From assembly GCF_003946505.1 (NCBI RefSeq), contig NZ_RHON01000001.1, positions 186,001-250,000 of the forward strand: a stretch of DNA of 64,000 bases, written 5' to 3'. Each line of letters opens with the position of its first letter. Positions within the stretch are counted from its first letter, which is position 1. The DNA comes from Companilactobacillus mishanensis. Lineage in GTDB: Bacteria > Bacillota > Bacilli > Lactobacillales > Lactobacillaceae. The notes beneath the pieces are model-generated. The model had not been told where the DNA came from and did not search any database. It saw nothing but the letters and a program-made list of their open reading frames with translations. The translations under genes were made by a program, and so were the position numbers. Shown piece by piece: positions 45,063-54,712 of the stretch.

Positions 45063-46298
45063 TTAGCTATTCGTAGTACTTTTTACGGTGGCCATATCTG
45101 TGACATCTGTGCCCCTCAACCATGCATTTGTACCAATTCTGTAGTATTTAACATTGGCAGTCAAATTGATTGACCGTCGATCTGTAGACCATTTAGTATC
45201 AGCACTAACATGGTCTGTAGTTGGATTTCCATAGTCGTTATAGATCATAGCGTTTGAGTTTGCTCGAATAATTTTACCATGAAGAAATGTTGCCCAAGGT
45301 AAAATATCAGTTGCCAAAACGTAACCATCAGTTGAAACATGGAAATAATATGTACCATTAATAATAGCCATAATATCTGAGTACCAATCAGTATTTGGAG
45401 CTAAACGAACATTTGTGTATTGTTTTCCATTCTTTGAATAAATGTTAACAAAATTGTCAAGTGTACTAACACCACCACGTAAATCAACAAATGTATAGTT
45501 ATTTGTTTGAGTATAATCTTGAGCGGCATTTCCGGTGTTTCTTTCAGAATTTGATAAATCATATTTTGAAACATTAGAATAATCATTGTCATGTGTATAG
45601 TAATATTTATTTCTGTCTAAAATTGAACTTCGTTCTGCATAATTATCATCATTGCCCATTTCTTGTGCGACATAGATAACTCCCCCTGACGTTATGGTAA
45701 CCCCAGTACCCATGAAGCCTACATAAGGATTAAGAAGGTTCTTTCTGTGACCATAATTAGGATCAGGATCATTCTTTTCTTGATAGAATTCCTTAATGAC
45801 GCCTTTAGCAATTGTCGAAGCATTACCATCGATATTTGCAATAGGCATTAAAAGGATATTTTCTTCTGCATCTTGGTTGTATGGTGCCATTGGAATAGCA
45901 CTCCATCCTTTGTGGTAGTCGAGACTATTTGCATCGGAAAGTGTATCGGCACGTTTCTGAGCATAAGTATCAAGAAATCCAATGTCAGTGAGTGGATTTA
46001 ATCCATTTTGACTGCGAAGTCTGTTTGTTTCATTAATAATCTCTGACTTGATTGCTGCAACATCATAACTAGAACTTGCTTGAGTAATAGCAATGTTGTT
46101 CGTGTTATTAGCATTGTCAGTCTCTTGACTCGATCCCTGTTTGACGTTATTTGAAACGTTTGAATTTGATACTTCGCTTGAATTTGCTTGTAAAGCATCG
46201 GTAGTTTCAGCAAAAGTAGTCGTAGCATTAGCAACACTTGTCCCCATAACCAGCATTGTCGAAAATAGAACGGCAATTTTCTTTTTAGTTGAAATCAT
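45063..46298 (-). CDS. secreted CAP-domain protein with SLAP-like C-terminus
   Basis: The signal peptide KKKIAVLFSTMLVMGTSVANA is followed by a Ser/Asn-rich linker, then a CAP (SCP/PR1) domain from about residue 75: INETNRLRSQNGLNPL, DYHKGWSAI, YGHRKNLLNPYVGFMGTGV. Two SLAP-like repeats form the C-terminus, ending YYRIGTNAWLRGTDV. Start ATG 46298 is preferred to 46310 because GGGGGAT lies before it. The product is probably cell-wall attached; the CAP domain's role (binding, protease or lipid) is unknown. Its C-terminus is duplicated at 39138-39302. Confidence 0.85.
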   Translation of the reverse strand: MISTKKKIAVLFSTMLVMGTSVANATTTFAETTDALQANSSEVSNSNVSNNVKQGSSQETDNANNTNNIAITQASSSYDVAAIKSEIINETNRLRSQNGLNPLTDIGFLDTYAQKRADTLSDANSLDYHKGWSAIPMAPYNQDAEENILLMPIANIDGNASTIAKGVIKEFYQEKNDPDPNYGHRKNLLNPYVGFMGTGVTITSGGVIYVAQEMGNDDNYAERSSILDRNKYYYTHDNDYSNVSKYDLSNSERNTGNAAQDYTQTNNYTFVDLRGGVSTLDNFVNIYSKNGKQYTNVRLAPNTDWYSDIMAIINGTYYFHVSTDGYVLATDILPWATFLHGKIIRANSNAMIYNDYGNPTTDHVSADTKWSTDRRSINLTANVKYYRIGTNAWLRGTDVTDMATVKSTTNS

Positions 46299-46357
46299 AA
46301 TATCCCCCATCTCAATTGGAAAAGTAACTAATGTAATTTTACCCTAAAATGTATATA

Positions 46358-46396
46358 AAAAAAGGTTCGAACCGAAAATTTGTTCGAATCTTTTTC
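46358..46396. terminator. bidirectional terminator
   Basis: AAAAGGTTCGAAC (46361-46373) pairs with GTTCGAATCTTTT (46383-46395), one mismatch, with A and T runs at both ends. On the minus strand it terminates degV. Confidence 0.8.
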
Positions 46397-46415
46397 TGTT
46401 AATATTCTTGACTAT

Positions 46416-47282
46416 TTAAGATCTGTCGAAGTCACGTATCCAGGCAATTGCCAGTGCATTCTTTCCTAAATGAACACCAATAACTGGACCAAAATATGAA
46501 CGATCAACAGTTAAATCAGGATATTTCTTTCGTAAATGTTCCGCCCATTCGTCACCAGATTTTTTATCATCAGCATCAATAACTAATAATCGCATTGGAT
46601 AATCTGATTCTTTAAGAGCTTTTTTGAGCTTGTCCTCAGCCTTGAGTTTGGCCTTCTTCAAGGATCTTACTTTATCATAGGCAACAATATGATGACTTAC
46701 CGAATCAAATTCAAGCATTGGCTTGATATTCAGCATAGTCCCAATTACAGCTGAGGCATTGGATAAGCGTCCACCTTTGACTAGATTTTTAAGGTCATTT
46801 ACTACAAAAGACTCACCCATTGTATTTCTCAAGACATTTAATCTTGCGATAATATCATCAAGTGGTTTGTTTTGTTGTGCCATTTTTGCTGCTTCTTGGA
46901 CTAAATATCCCATCAATCTAACAGTGATCCAAGAATCATAAACAACCACATTAATATTATCTACAGTCGAGGCGGCACTTTTGAGGTTATTAACGAATCC
47001 AGAAATGGAACTTGCCAAGTGAATGGAAATAACGGCATCATAGCCTTTTTGAGCTAAATCATCATATAATTTAAGCATTTCACCAATTGCAGGTTGTGTT
47101 GTAGATGGAAGTTCTGGTGATTTTTGTAATAATTCATAAAATTCAGATGTTGTAATATCGATATCTTCTCGATATGTTTTGTTATTAAAAACTACTTCAA
47201 TTGGTACAATAGTAATGTCGTATTTTTCAACTATTTCTTGAGGCAGATAAGATGTACTATCAGTTACGACGGCAATTTTCAT
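46416..47282 (-). CDS. DegV family protein (second copy)
   Basis: This 288-residue DegV homologue begins KIAVVTDSTSYLPQEIVEKY, with STTQPAIGEM, HLASSISGFVNNL and KGGRLSNASAVIGTMLNIKP in the places of the fatty-acid pocket. It is only distantly similar to the copy at 4104, so it probably binds a different acyl chain. It stands alone with a terminator. GGAATTG precedes the ATG, a modest ribosome site. Confidence 0.92.
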   Translation of the reverse strand: MKIAVVTDSTSYLPQEIVEKYDITIVPIEVVFNNKTYREDIDITTSEFYELLQKSPELPSTTQPAIGEMLKLYDDLAQKGYDAVISIHLASSISGFVNNLKSAASTVDNINVVVYDSWITVRLMGYLVQEAAKMAQQNKPLDDIIARLNVLRNTMGESFVVNDLKNLVKGGRLSNASAVIGTMLNIKPMLEFDSVSHHIVAYDKVRSLKKAKLKAEDKLKKALKESDYPMRLLVIDADDKKSGDEWAEHLRKKYPDLTVDRSYFGPVIGVHLGKNALAIAWIRDFDRS

Positions 47283-47480
47283 ATATTTATCAATTCCTTG
47301 TTTTGGTCACGTATAATGAGTATAACCATTTGATTATATCATATTAAAGGCATATTATATTTAACGCACTCTAAAAAGTAAATGGTTAACAAACAGTATA
47401 GATTAATAAACCATTCTTGAATAGAACGAATTTTATATAAACCATTATAAAAAATAGAATTAGAAATAAGAGGTCACTAA

Positions 47481-49154
47481 ATGTCATTTGACGGTATGTT
47501 TACCCATTCAATGGTAAACGAATTAAATAGAACGTTAAAAGGTGGAAGAATTTCGAAAATTCAACAACCTTTTGCAAACGAATTAATTTTGACAGTTCGA
47601 AGTAATCGTAAAAACGAGCAACTTCTATTGTCAGCACATCCTAGTTATGCAAGACTACAAGTTACAACTCAACCATTTGCCAATCCCGCAAAGCCATCAA
47701 CTTTTGTTATGTCTTTAAGAAAATACATTACAAGTGCAATTGTGCAAGGATTTAGACAGTTGAACAATGATCGAGTTGTTATGATCGATTTGAGTGCAAA
47801 AAATGAACTAGGTGATATTCATCAATATACACTCACGATTGAAATCATGAGTAGACATAGTAATATCTTTTTGATCAATAACGAAACTAATAACATCGTT
47901 GATTTGATCAAACGTGTTTCCCCAGAAAATAATAGTTTTCGAGGACTACTACCCGGCGATACTTATCAACTCCCACCTTCACAAAACAAGATGAATCCTT
48001 TTACTGCCACTAAAGAAGATTTCGAAAATTTGGATGATGCCAATGCAATCAGAGAAAAATTTGAAGGTATTGGTTTGGATACATCTGATGAACTTGAAGA
48101 GATTATGAAGAAAAATGGAGATCCCATTGAGTTTATCAATAATTTTGATGAACTGATCTCGGCAAACACTGCTAATCTTCACAAGAATAAGAAGTTGGGA
48201 TTCTTCCCGATTGAATACAAAAATACCACTGATATCATTGGATACTACCCTACTTTAGGTCAATTGCTGGATAACTATTATCTTGATAGAGCTAGAATAG
48301 ATAGAATCGAACAACAAACTAAGAGTATTACTCATAGATTAAGTATTATCCTGAAGAAAGATAAATCGAAAATCAAAAAGCTCAATAAGCAACTTGAGCA
48401 AACCAAAATTATGGATCAATATAATTTATATGGCGAGTTGTTGACCACTTACATGTCGAAGATAGAACGTGGAAGTAAATCTATCATTCTAACCAATTAT
48501 TACAATAATGAAGAAGTTAAGATTGCTTTGAATCCTGAATATTCTCCATCTGATAACGCTCAGAGTTATTACAAACGTTATCGTAAGTTACAAAATTCAA
48601 TTCCACATATCAATGAACAGCTCGAAATAACAACCAACGAAGTCAACTATTTAGATTCTGTTCTGGCATCTTTGGAATATGTCGATATTGAAGACGTTGA
48701 TGGAATTATTGAAGAACTTGAAGAATCAGGTTACATCAAGAAGAAAAAGAAGAATCAACGTCGTAAGAAGAAAAAGACTGTCGGTGAGAAATTTGAAACT
48801 TCTACTGGAATTCAAGTTATTGTAGGTAAAAATAATATTGAAAATGATAAATTAACGATGAAACTAGCACAGAAGAACCATTATTGGCTTCACGTTAAGG
48901 GAATTCCAGGTTCACATGTTATTTTGGAATCTAGTGATCCTGATGAACAATCATTAGTCGAAGCTGCATCAATTGCTGCATATTACTCTAAAGCTCGTGA
49001 TTCAGCAAAAGTTCCCGTTGATTATTTACAAGTTAGAAATATTCGTAAACCGAATGGAGCAAAGCCTGGTTTTGTGATTTTTGAGGGTCAGAAAACTATG
49101 TTAGTTGATCCAGATAGAAATTTAGTTAATAAACTAAAAGTTGACACCAAATAA
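47481..49154 (+). CDS. rqcH: Rqc2/NFACT family protein (RqcH/FbpA)
   Basis: This 557-residue NFACT protein was long called fibronectin-binding protein; RqcH of Bacillus binds stalled 50S subunits and adds Ala tails. NFACT-N starts SFDGMFTHSMVNELN; a coiled coil lies in the middle (about residues 280-420, LSIILKKDKSKIKKLNKQLE) with a Lys-rich KKKKKNQRRKKKK patch; NFACT-R ends the protein with HYWLHVKGIPGSHVIL and FVIFEGQKTMLVDPD. No signal peptide is present, which argues against an original role as a surface adhesin. Confidence 0.93.
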   Translation: MSFDGMFTHSMVNELNRTLKGGRISKIQQPFANELILTVRSNRKNEQLLLSAHPSYARLQVTTQPFANPAKPSTFVMSLRKYITSAIVQGFRQLNNDRVVMIDLSAKNELGDIHQYTLTIEIMSRHSNIFLINNETNNIVDLIKRVSPENNSFRGLLPGDTYQLPPSQNKMNPFTATKEDFENLDDANAIREKFEGIGLDTSDELEEIMKKNGDPIEFINNFDELISANTANLHKNKKLGFFPIEYKNTTDIIGYYPTLGQLLDNYYLDRARIDRIEQQTKSITHRLSIILKKDKSKIKKLNKQLEQTKIMDQYNLYGELLTTYMSKIERGSKSIILTNYYNNEEVKIALNPEYSPSDNAQSYYKRYRKLQNSIPHINEQLEITTNEVNYLDSVLASLEYVDIEDVDGIIEELEESGYIKKKKKNQRRKKKKTVGEKFETSTGIQVIVGKNNIENDKLTMKLAQKNHYWLHVKGIPGSHVILESSDPDEQSLVEAASIAAYYSKARDSAKVPVDYLQVRNIRKPNGAKPGFVIFEGQKTMLVDPDRNLVNKLKVDTK

Positions 49155-49171
49155 AAATATCAATCCAAATT

Positions 49172-49224
49172 AAAATGCCCTACAACTGTTAGACAAAAAT
49201 TCTAACAATTGTGGGGCATTTTTT
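49172..49224. terminator. bidirectional terminator
   Basis: AAAATGCCCTACAACTGTTAGA and TCTAACAATTGTGGGGCATTTT pair with two small mismatches across a short loop, flanked by A and T runs. It ends rqcH on the + strand and the carB-like gene on the minus strand. Confidence 0.85.
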
Positions 49225-51664
49225 AGTAATCTTTTATTTCCTCATTTAGAAGTGTTTGTGTCTCTTTAAAATCAAATGTTTCAAATTTTTTATCGTTGAT
49301 GGTAACTAGGTATTCGTCATCATCATTATAGAATATTTCATCAATATCCATTCCAATTTTAAACTTATTACCTAAGATCATTTTTACAAGTGTATCGATA
49401 ACATGAACGGAACTTGCTAGTTCATGTCTTATTATGTCACCGTTCATACCTTCAGAAATCAACGTAACTAACCAATGTCCATTACTTTTTACTAATTCAA
49501 AATTAAAGACATTTATTTGGTTATTGTCAGACAACTCTTGTTTAACTATTTCCAGAATTTCATTCTTTTCTGGCTGAGTTAAAAAGTTGTTAAACGAACT
49601 AATTTCGTAACTTTTATCATTGATTGATTTTCTAAAAATTATTGATGGTATCGTAAAATTATCACCGTCAGAGACAACAATAATTCTCATTGTCGTCTCC
49701 CCTTTTACGTCAAGTGACTTGATTTTCTTTGAACTTATTTGGAAAACTTCATTATTTTCAACATCTTCTGCCGACAAAGTCTCTGAAAAATCAATAATTT
49801 TGAAAACAGATTCATTAGGTATCAAATTTAAATGGCGTAATTCCATATGAGGATCAGCAATCTCATAAGCGATATCGCGGATTTCCAATGGAGTACTCCA
49901 AGGTTCACGACCCACGATAACTGCTTCCAATCCATTTTGGTTGATTGATTTGACCAATTGTAAAAGAACAAATTGTCTGACCATAATATTCTTTTTTGAA
50001 GTAATAATTGGTGATCTTACAACAATTTTTTTACGATCTGTCATTTCAATATCATTACTGATACCACTAGTTACAAAATAATTTCTGTTTTCGAAATTTT
50101 CTGATGCAACTGAAATCGACTTTTTACTTTTAACAACCGATTTCGTTACTATTTCATCTCGATCTAATAAGACTTTGCTGTATCCGACACCTTTCACGCC
50201 CATTTCCACGAGTCGTTCAATGTTTTCTTCGTCGACAGCATCATCTCTAATGATCGCACTGTTTTCCATGATTCGTTTTAACACGACAAGATAAGGCATA
50301 TTTATTCCCGTCACTTCAGAAAGTACCGGCAACTCAAAATCTCGTCTAATCGCTTCAAGTAGAACATCTAGCATCCAACTAGTCGGGTGAATTATTTTTT
50401 CGAATAATTGATCATCATCTAGTTTGTGCAACTGCTCGTATCTGGTCAAATTATCATTCAATTTATCGTTTAATGGTCCTTTATTGAAGACTTCTTCAAT
50501 ACTGAATCCATTGACTATGATACTTGAATCAGAAGTTTTACTAGGACCGATGTAACGTTGCTCTTTAGAATTCCATTGTGGAAATCTTGAAGTAATGTGG
50601 TCCATAAATGGTTCTTCGGCTCCGTTAAAACTATTTCCAGAGTCCAGCTGAAGTTTGTCTAATTGATATCCGAGATTTAATTCAACTGCAACGGTTGCTA
50701 ACGGATAACAAGTAGCGTATTCCAAGAATTTTGTTTCTTCACTCATCCTAGGAATGAATTCTGTCAGGTAACACTCCCCTGTTTTATGATTTAACGCGAA
50801 GTGAGCCGTGCAGACTCCAACGATATCAAAGACTCTTGCTAATTTAATTGAATAGTTTCTTAGCTTTTGTAATTTTGAATCATTCAATGATAATGCTGGT
50901 GAAACCAAGTTGGAATCCAAATGGTGAATACCAATAGGTTCAATATCTTCAATAGTTCCAATCAATGCAGCATTATCAAATCTATCTCGAACTACAGTCA
51001 TGGAGTATTCACTAAAGCCTCGGATACTACGTTCTATTTCAATCTTGGTAGTTTTGTCATCCTCTAATGCCATGAAATTATCAAGTTCAAACAGATTGTT
51101 GATATTTGTCCAACCACTTGAATGACGGTTGGAGAATCTTCGTCTTGCTATGATTGGAAAACCGATCGAACGAATGAAATCATATAATTCGTCTTCATCG
51201 TCAGATGAAATAAAGTTGATGACAGGCAGTTTATTTTGATTTAATTTGCTGATGAACAACTCACGTTTGAATGTTGCCAAAGCTGCAAAGTAACTCGTAC
51301 CTAGGACTTTAGTAGTCGAAATTTTACCATTTAGACCAGAAACTATACCTAACGCATTCCGATCGCCGACCGTTGGCAAAATTGCATCAGGTCTGAATTG
51401 ATTAACGTAATTAAGAACATTTTCACCATTAACTTTTTCAACTACAACACGATCAAAGAAATCTCCAGAGGACAATAAGGCAGTTGGGTTTTCAACGATT
51501 ATCGTCGTTTTGTATCCGAGCTTATGCAAAATATCCGCTGTGTCGTAGAGTGCAGTAGATAGATCAACGTTTTTATCGCTGTTGGTTGGTCCAATAATCA
51601 ATATGTTATGTATTCCACTTATTGCCAAACTATCTACTCCAATCTTGATGATTGATCGAGTCAA
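49223..51664 (-). CDS. degenerate carbamoyl-phosphate synthase large-subunit-like protein
   Basis: CarB is normally about 1060 residues; this is 813. The first ATP-grasp part is recognisable (RPDAILPTVGDRNALG, RELFISKL, RGFSEYSMTVVRDRFDNAA, IEDIEPIGIHHLDS, TEFIPRMSE), followed by the oligomerisation domain. Key residues are missing: the EMNPR motif is EFIPR (N to I at 304), the Gln before it is His288, and the Gly-rich loop is RRRFSNRHSSGW. The second half keeps a shrunken pre-ATP-grasp fold and ends in LISEGMNG where EVNPRASR is expected. A bona fide synthase reaction is not credible; the frame is nevertheless intact and coupled to the upstream gene. Confidence 0.8.
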   Translation of the reverse strand: MTRSIIKIGVDSLAISGIHNILIIGPTNSDKNVDLSTALYDTADILHKLGYKTTIIVENPTALLSSGDFFDRVVVEKVNGENVLNYVNQFRPDAILPTVGDRNALGIVSGLNGKISTTKVLGTSYFAALATFKRELFISKLNQNKLPVINFISSDDEDELYDFIRSIGFPIIARRRFSNRHSSGWTNINNLFELDNFMALEDDKTTKIEIERSIRGFSEYSMTVVRDRFDNAALIGTIEDIEPIGIHHLDSNLVSPALSLNDSKLQKLRNYSIKLARVFDIVGVCTAHFALNHKTGECYLTEFIPRMSEETKFLEYATCYPLATVAVELNLGYQLDKLQLDSGNSFNGAEEPFMDHITSRFPQWNSKEQRYIGPSKTSDSSIIVNGFSIEEVFNKGPLNDKLNDNLTRYEQLHKLDDDQLFEKIIHPTSWMLDVLLEAIRRDFELPVLSEVTGINMPYLVVLKRIMENSAIIRDDAVDEENIERLVEMGVKGVGYSKVLLDRDEIVTKSVVKSKKSISVASENFENRNYFVTSGISNDIEMTDRKKIVVRSPIITSKKNIMVRQFVLLQLVKSINQNGLEAVIVGREPWSTPLEIRDIAYEIADPHMELRHLNLIPNESVFKIIDFSETLSAEDVENNEVFQISSKKIKSLDVKGETTMRIIVVSDGDNFTIPSIIFRKSINDKSYEISSFNNFLTQPEKNEILEIVKQELSDNNQINVFNFELVKSNGHWLVTLISEGMNGDIIRHELASSVHVIDTLVKMILGNKFKIGMDIDEIFYNDDDEYLVTINDKKFETFDFKETQTLLNEEIKDY

Positions 51665-52706
51665 TCAAATCTATAAACTCATCAAAAACATAGTATCCAT
51701 CTGTAGGTCCAGGTGCGGCTTCAGGTTCGAAAAGAACACTCATAATTGGTAAATATTCATGTCTTATTCCTTCGATACTACCATCGGACACACAAATATT
51801 AGTCACAATGAAATCCGATGAACCAATCGATTTTTGATCGATCGTGTATGAATGATTGTGATTAACAAAGTCTATTTTCCCACTGGCTACTTCTTTGACA
51901 GCCAATGAAGATTCATGATGTGGATGAGTCAGTCGTGTTATTTTGCAATCATTAGCAATTGCAATCAATAAACTACCCAATCCGATTCCTAAAACTGGAA
52001 ATTCTTTTTGAAGAACTTTTATATTTTTAATTGTTTGTGTTAAGTCATTGGGATCTCCAGGTCCATTTGAAAAAATAATCCCATCTGGATTTAGATTAGC
52101 AATTTCTTCTGGAGAAGCATTATAATTCACGATTACCGAATTGCAGTCTCGGTATGATAACTGTCTCAAAATAGAATATTTCAATCCCAAATCAACAATG
52201 ACCATTTTCGTACCAATATTGGGATTGGGATATGATTGCTTAGTTGAGACCTGTTTCACCAAATCTGGAGGTAGAACTAAGGCTTTTATTTGGTCAATTG
52301 CATGTTGGTCATGCGTATCCATGATACTAGCTTTCATTTCACCATTATCATGAATATATCTGGAAAGTGCACGAATATCTACACCCTTGATTCCAGGAAT
52401 CTCAAGACTTCCGACCCACTCCTCAAAAGGAATTGATCCGTCTACTGTCTCTGAAATACTTGAACCAATTACAACTCCCTTACATTGAGAATTGATTGAT
52501 TCGTAGTAATCACGATTGATGCCAGAACTTCCTACTCCAGGAATAGTAAAAGCCATGATTTGACCTTCAGCATCAGGATCTGTCACTGATTGCTCGATTC
52601 CAGTTCGATTATTCGAAACTACTAATTGACCTGTGGTAATTGCAGAAGAACCAAATCCTTCACCAGGAAAGACTTTTCCATCTTCTAAAATTAAATAACG
52701 TTTCAT
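51630..52706 (-). CDS. CarA-like carbamoyl-phosphate synthase small subunit lacking glutaminase residues
   Basis: This 358-residue protein is full length for CarA and begins RYLILEDGKVFPGEGFG, with GINRDYYES and IPGIKGVDIRALSRYI in the N-terminal domain. In the glutaminase domain the nucleophile Cys of PVLGICLGHQ is Gly242 (PVLGIGLGSLL) and the catalytic His of HPEA is Glu328 (LFEPEAAPGPTDG); Glu330 remains. The HNHSYTID strand is retained. It cannot hydrolyse glutamine by the known mechanism. It overlaps the carB-like start by 35 bp and follows pyrR by 21 bp, so the three form one operon. Confidence 0.85.
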   Translation of the reverse strand: MKRYLILEDGKVFPGEGFGSSAITTGQLVVSNNRTGIEQSVTDPDAEGQIMAFTIPGVGSSGINRDYYESINSQCKGVVIGSSISETVDGSIPFEEWVGSLEIPGIKGVDIRALSRYIHDNGEMKASIMDTHDQHAIDQIKALVLPPDLVKQVSTKQSYPNPNIGTKMVIVDLGLKYSILRQLSYRDCNSVIVNYNASPEEIANLNPDGIIFSNGPGDPNDLTQTIKNIKVLQKEFPVLGIGLGSLLIAIANDCKITRLTHPHHESSLAVKEVASGKIDFVNHNHSYTIDQKSIGSSDFIVTNICVSDGSIEGIRHEYLPIMSVLFEPEAAPGPTDGYYVFDEFIDLIDSINHQDWSR

Positions 52707-52727
52707 TATGTCACTCCAATTGATTAT

Positions 52728-53300
<573 letters not shown>

Positions 53301-53352
53301 TTATTTAATCTCACATATCATAATTTTAGACTATAATACGTCTAATTAAGTG

Positions 53353-54267
53353 TCAACCGCGCAATTTGTTGAGGGTGTCAGTAAATATCTTCGGTGGCTC
53401 CACAGTAAACTCCATCCACTCTTTAGTCCGTGGATGTTCGAATCCTAAAGTTTTTGCGTGTAAGAACTGTCCATGGCCATTTAAAGTATTCTTTGGCCCA
53501 TATAATGGATCTCCAGCTACTGGATGACCAATATACTGCATATGGACTCTTATCTGATGTGTTCTACCAGTCTCAAGGCGTAATTTTATCAGTGCATAAT
53601 CTTCAAATTGTTCAATGACCTCAAAGTGAGTAATAGCTTTGCGACCATCATCAACGATTGCTTGTTTTTTACGATCACTTTTAGAACGACCTAGTGGTGC
53701 GTCAATGATTCCTTTTCGTTCCTTAAAATTACCGTGAACTATTGCAACGTATTCTCTTAGATTAGTTTTTTCTTTTAACTGATGCATCAATGATTGTTTA
53801 GCCAAATTATTTTTGGCGATCATCAATAGCCCTGAGGTATCTTTATCGATTCTATGAACGATCCCAGGACGGATCAAATCATCATCATTGATTTTACTGT
53901 GATATAAAATTGCGTTTACCAGCGTACCATCAGGATGACCTGCTGCGGGATGAACAACCATTCCTTGTGGTTTATTTACAACCATAACATCCTCATCCTC
54001 ATAGACTACATCGATCGGTATGTTTTCTGGAACAGCTTCTATTGGTTTCTCTGCTGGAACGGTAAACGTAACTACATCGCCATTTGAAACTTTAAAGCCG
54101 GTCTTTTTGATTACTGAATCATTGACCAAGACTTCTCCGTCTTTAATAAATTTTTGAATCTGTGATCTAGAGATATCTGTGACTTGCTCACTAATAAAGT
54201 TATCTAGACGGCCTTTTTTCTCTTCTTCATATTTTAAAGTATATTGATTATTTGTTATTATTTTCAC
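53353..54267 (-). CDS. rluD: 23S rRNA pseudouridine synthase RluD family
   Basis: This 304-residue protein has an N-terminal S4 RNA-binding domain (RLDNFISEQVTDISRSQIQK) and the RluA/RluD catalytic core with RIDKDTSGLLMIAKN carrying the Asp. Further core motifs are GRTHQIRVHM and HPVAGDPLYG. It overlaps the lspA 3' end by 20 bp, an operon arrangement common in Firmicutes (lspA-ylyB). The promoter of pyrR overlaps its stop codon. Confidence 0.93.
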   Translation of the reverse strand: MKIITNNQYTLKYEEEKKGRLDNFISEQVTDISRSQIQKFIKDGEVLVNDSVIKKTGFKVSNGDVVTFTVPAEKPIEAVPENIPIDVVYEDEDVMVVNKPQGMVVHPAAGHPDGTLVNAILYHSKINDDDLIRPGIVHRIDKDTSGLLMIAKNNLAKQSLMHQLKEKTNLREYVAIVHGNFKERKGIIDAPLGRSKSDRKKQAIVDDGRKAITHFEVIEQFEDYALIKLRLETGRTHQIRVHMQYIGHPVAGDPLYGPKNTLNGHGQFLHAKTLGFEHPRTKEWMEFTVEPPKIFTDTLNKLRG

Positions 54268-54712
54268 CTGCTGTCGAACGGAATAAATAGATTAAAAGTA
54301 GGATCACTCCTACGGTTATGTATGTATCAGCGAGATTAAAGATAGGAAAATTCATAAAGTCTAAGCTGAACATATCAATTACATAATGATGTGTGAAACG
54401 GTCGATCGCATTCCCGATCGTCCCAGTAAATAGTAATAACAGTGAAAAACGATATAAGTATTCATTCTTATTAGATTTAATAAATAAATACAGCAGTACT
54501 ATCACCGCAATGATTGTCACAATAAAGAAGAAAAGCATTTTTCCTTCTAGCATGCTCCATGCGGCACCATTATTAGTAATATTCGTTAATGACACTATAC
54601 CGGGAATAAACTGATGGGATCCAAATGCTGGAATATTATAGTGAACGTACATTTTTAGAGCTTGATCACCTGCAACTAAAACAATAAATACAACTGCATA
54701 AATAAATGGCAT
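54248..54712 (-). CDS. lspA: lipoprotein signal peptidase II
   Basis: LspA cleaves the signal peptide of diacylated prolipoproteins. The 154-residue protein has four membrane segments and both catalytic Asp in GNAIDRF and FNLADTYITVG. The NNGAAWSM motif is also present. It shares one base with the fhs stop and overlaps rluD. Confidence 0.97.
   Translation of the reverse strand: MPFIYAVVFIVLVAGDQALKMYVHYNIPAFGSHQFIPGIVSLTNITNNGAAWSMLEGKMLFFFIVTIIAVIVLLYLFIKSNKNEYLYRFSLLLLFTGTIGNAIDRFTHHYVIDMFSLDFMNFPIFNLADTYITVGVILLLIYLFRSTAGENNNK

Noticed and set aside
47380-47450. AATGGTT/AACCATT inverted repeats upstream of rqcH
   Set aside because: They are short, AT-rich and spread out; similar palindromes appear at 44114, and no consistent arrangement with promoters was seen.
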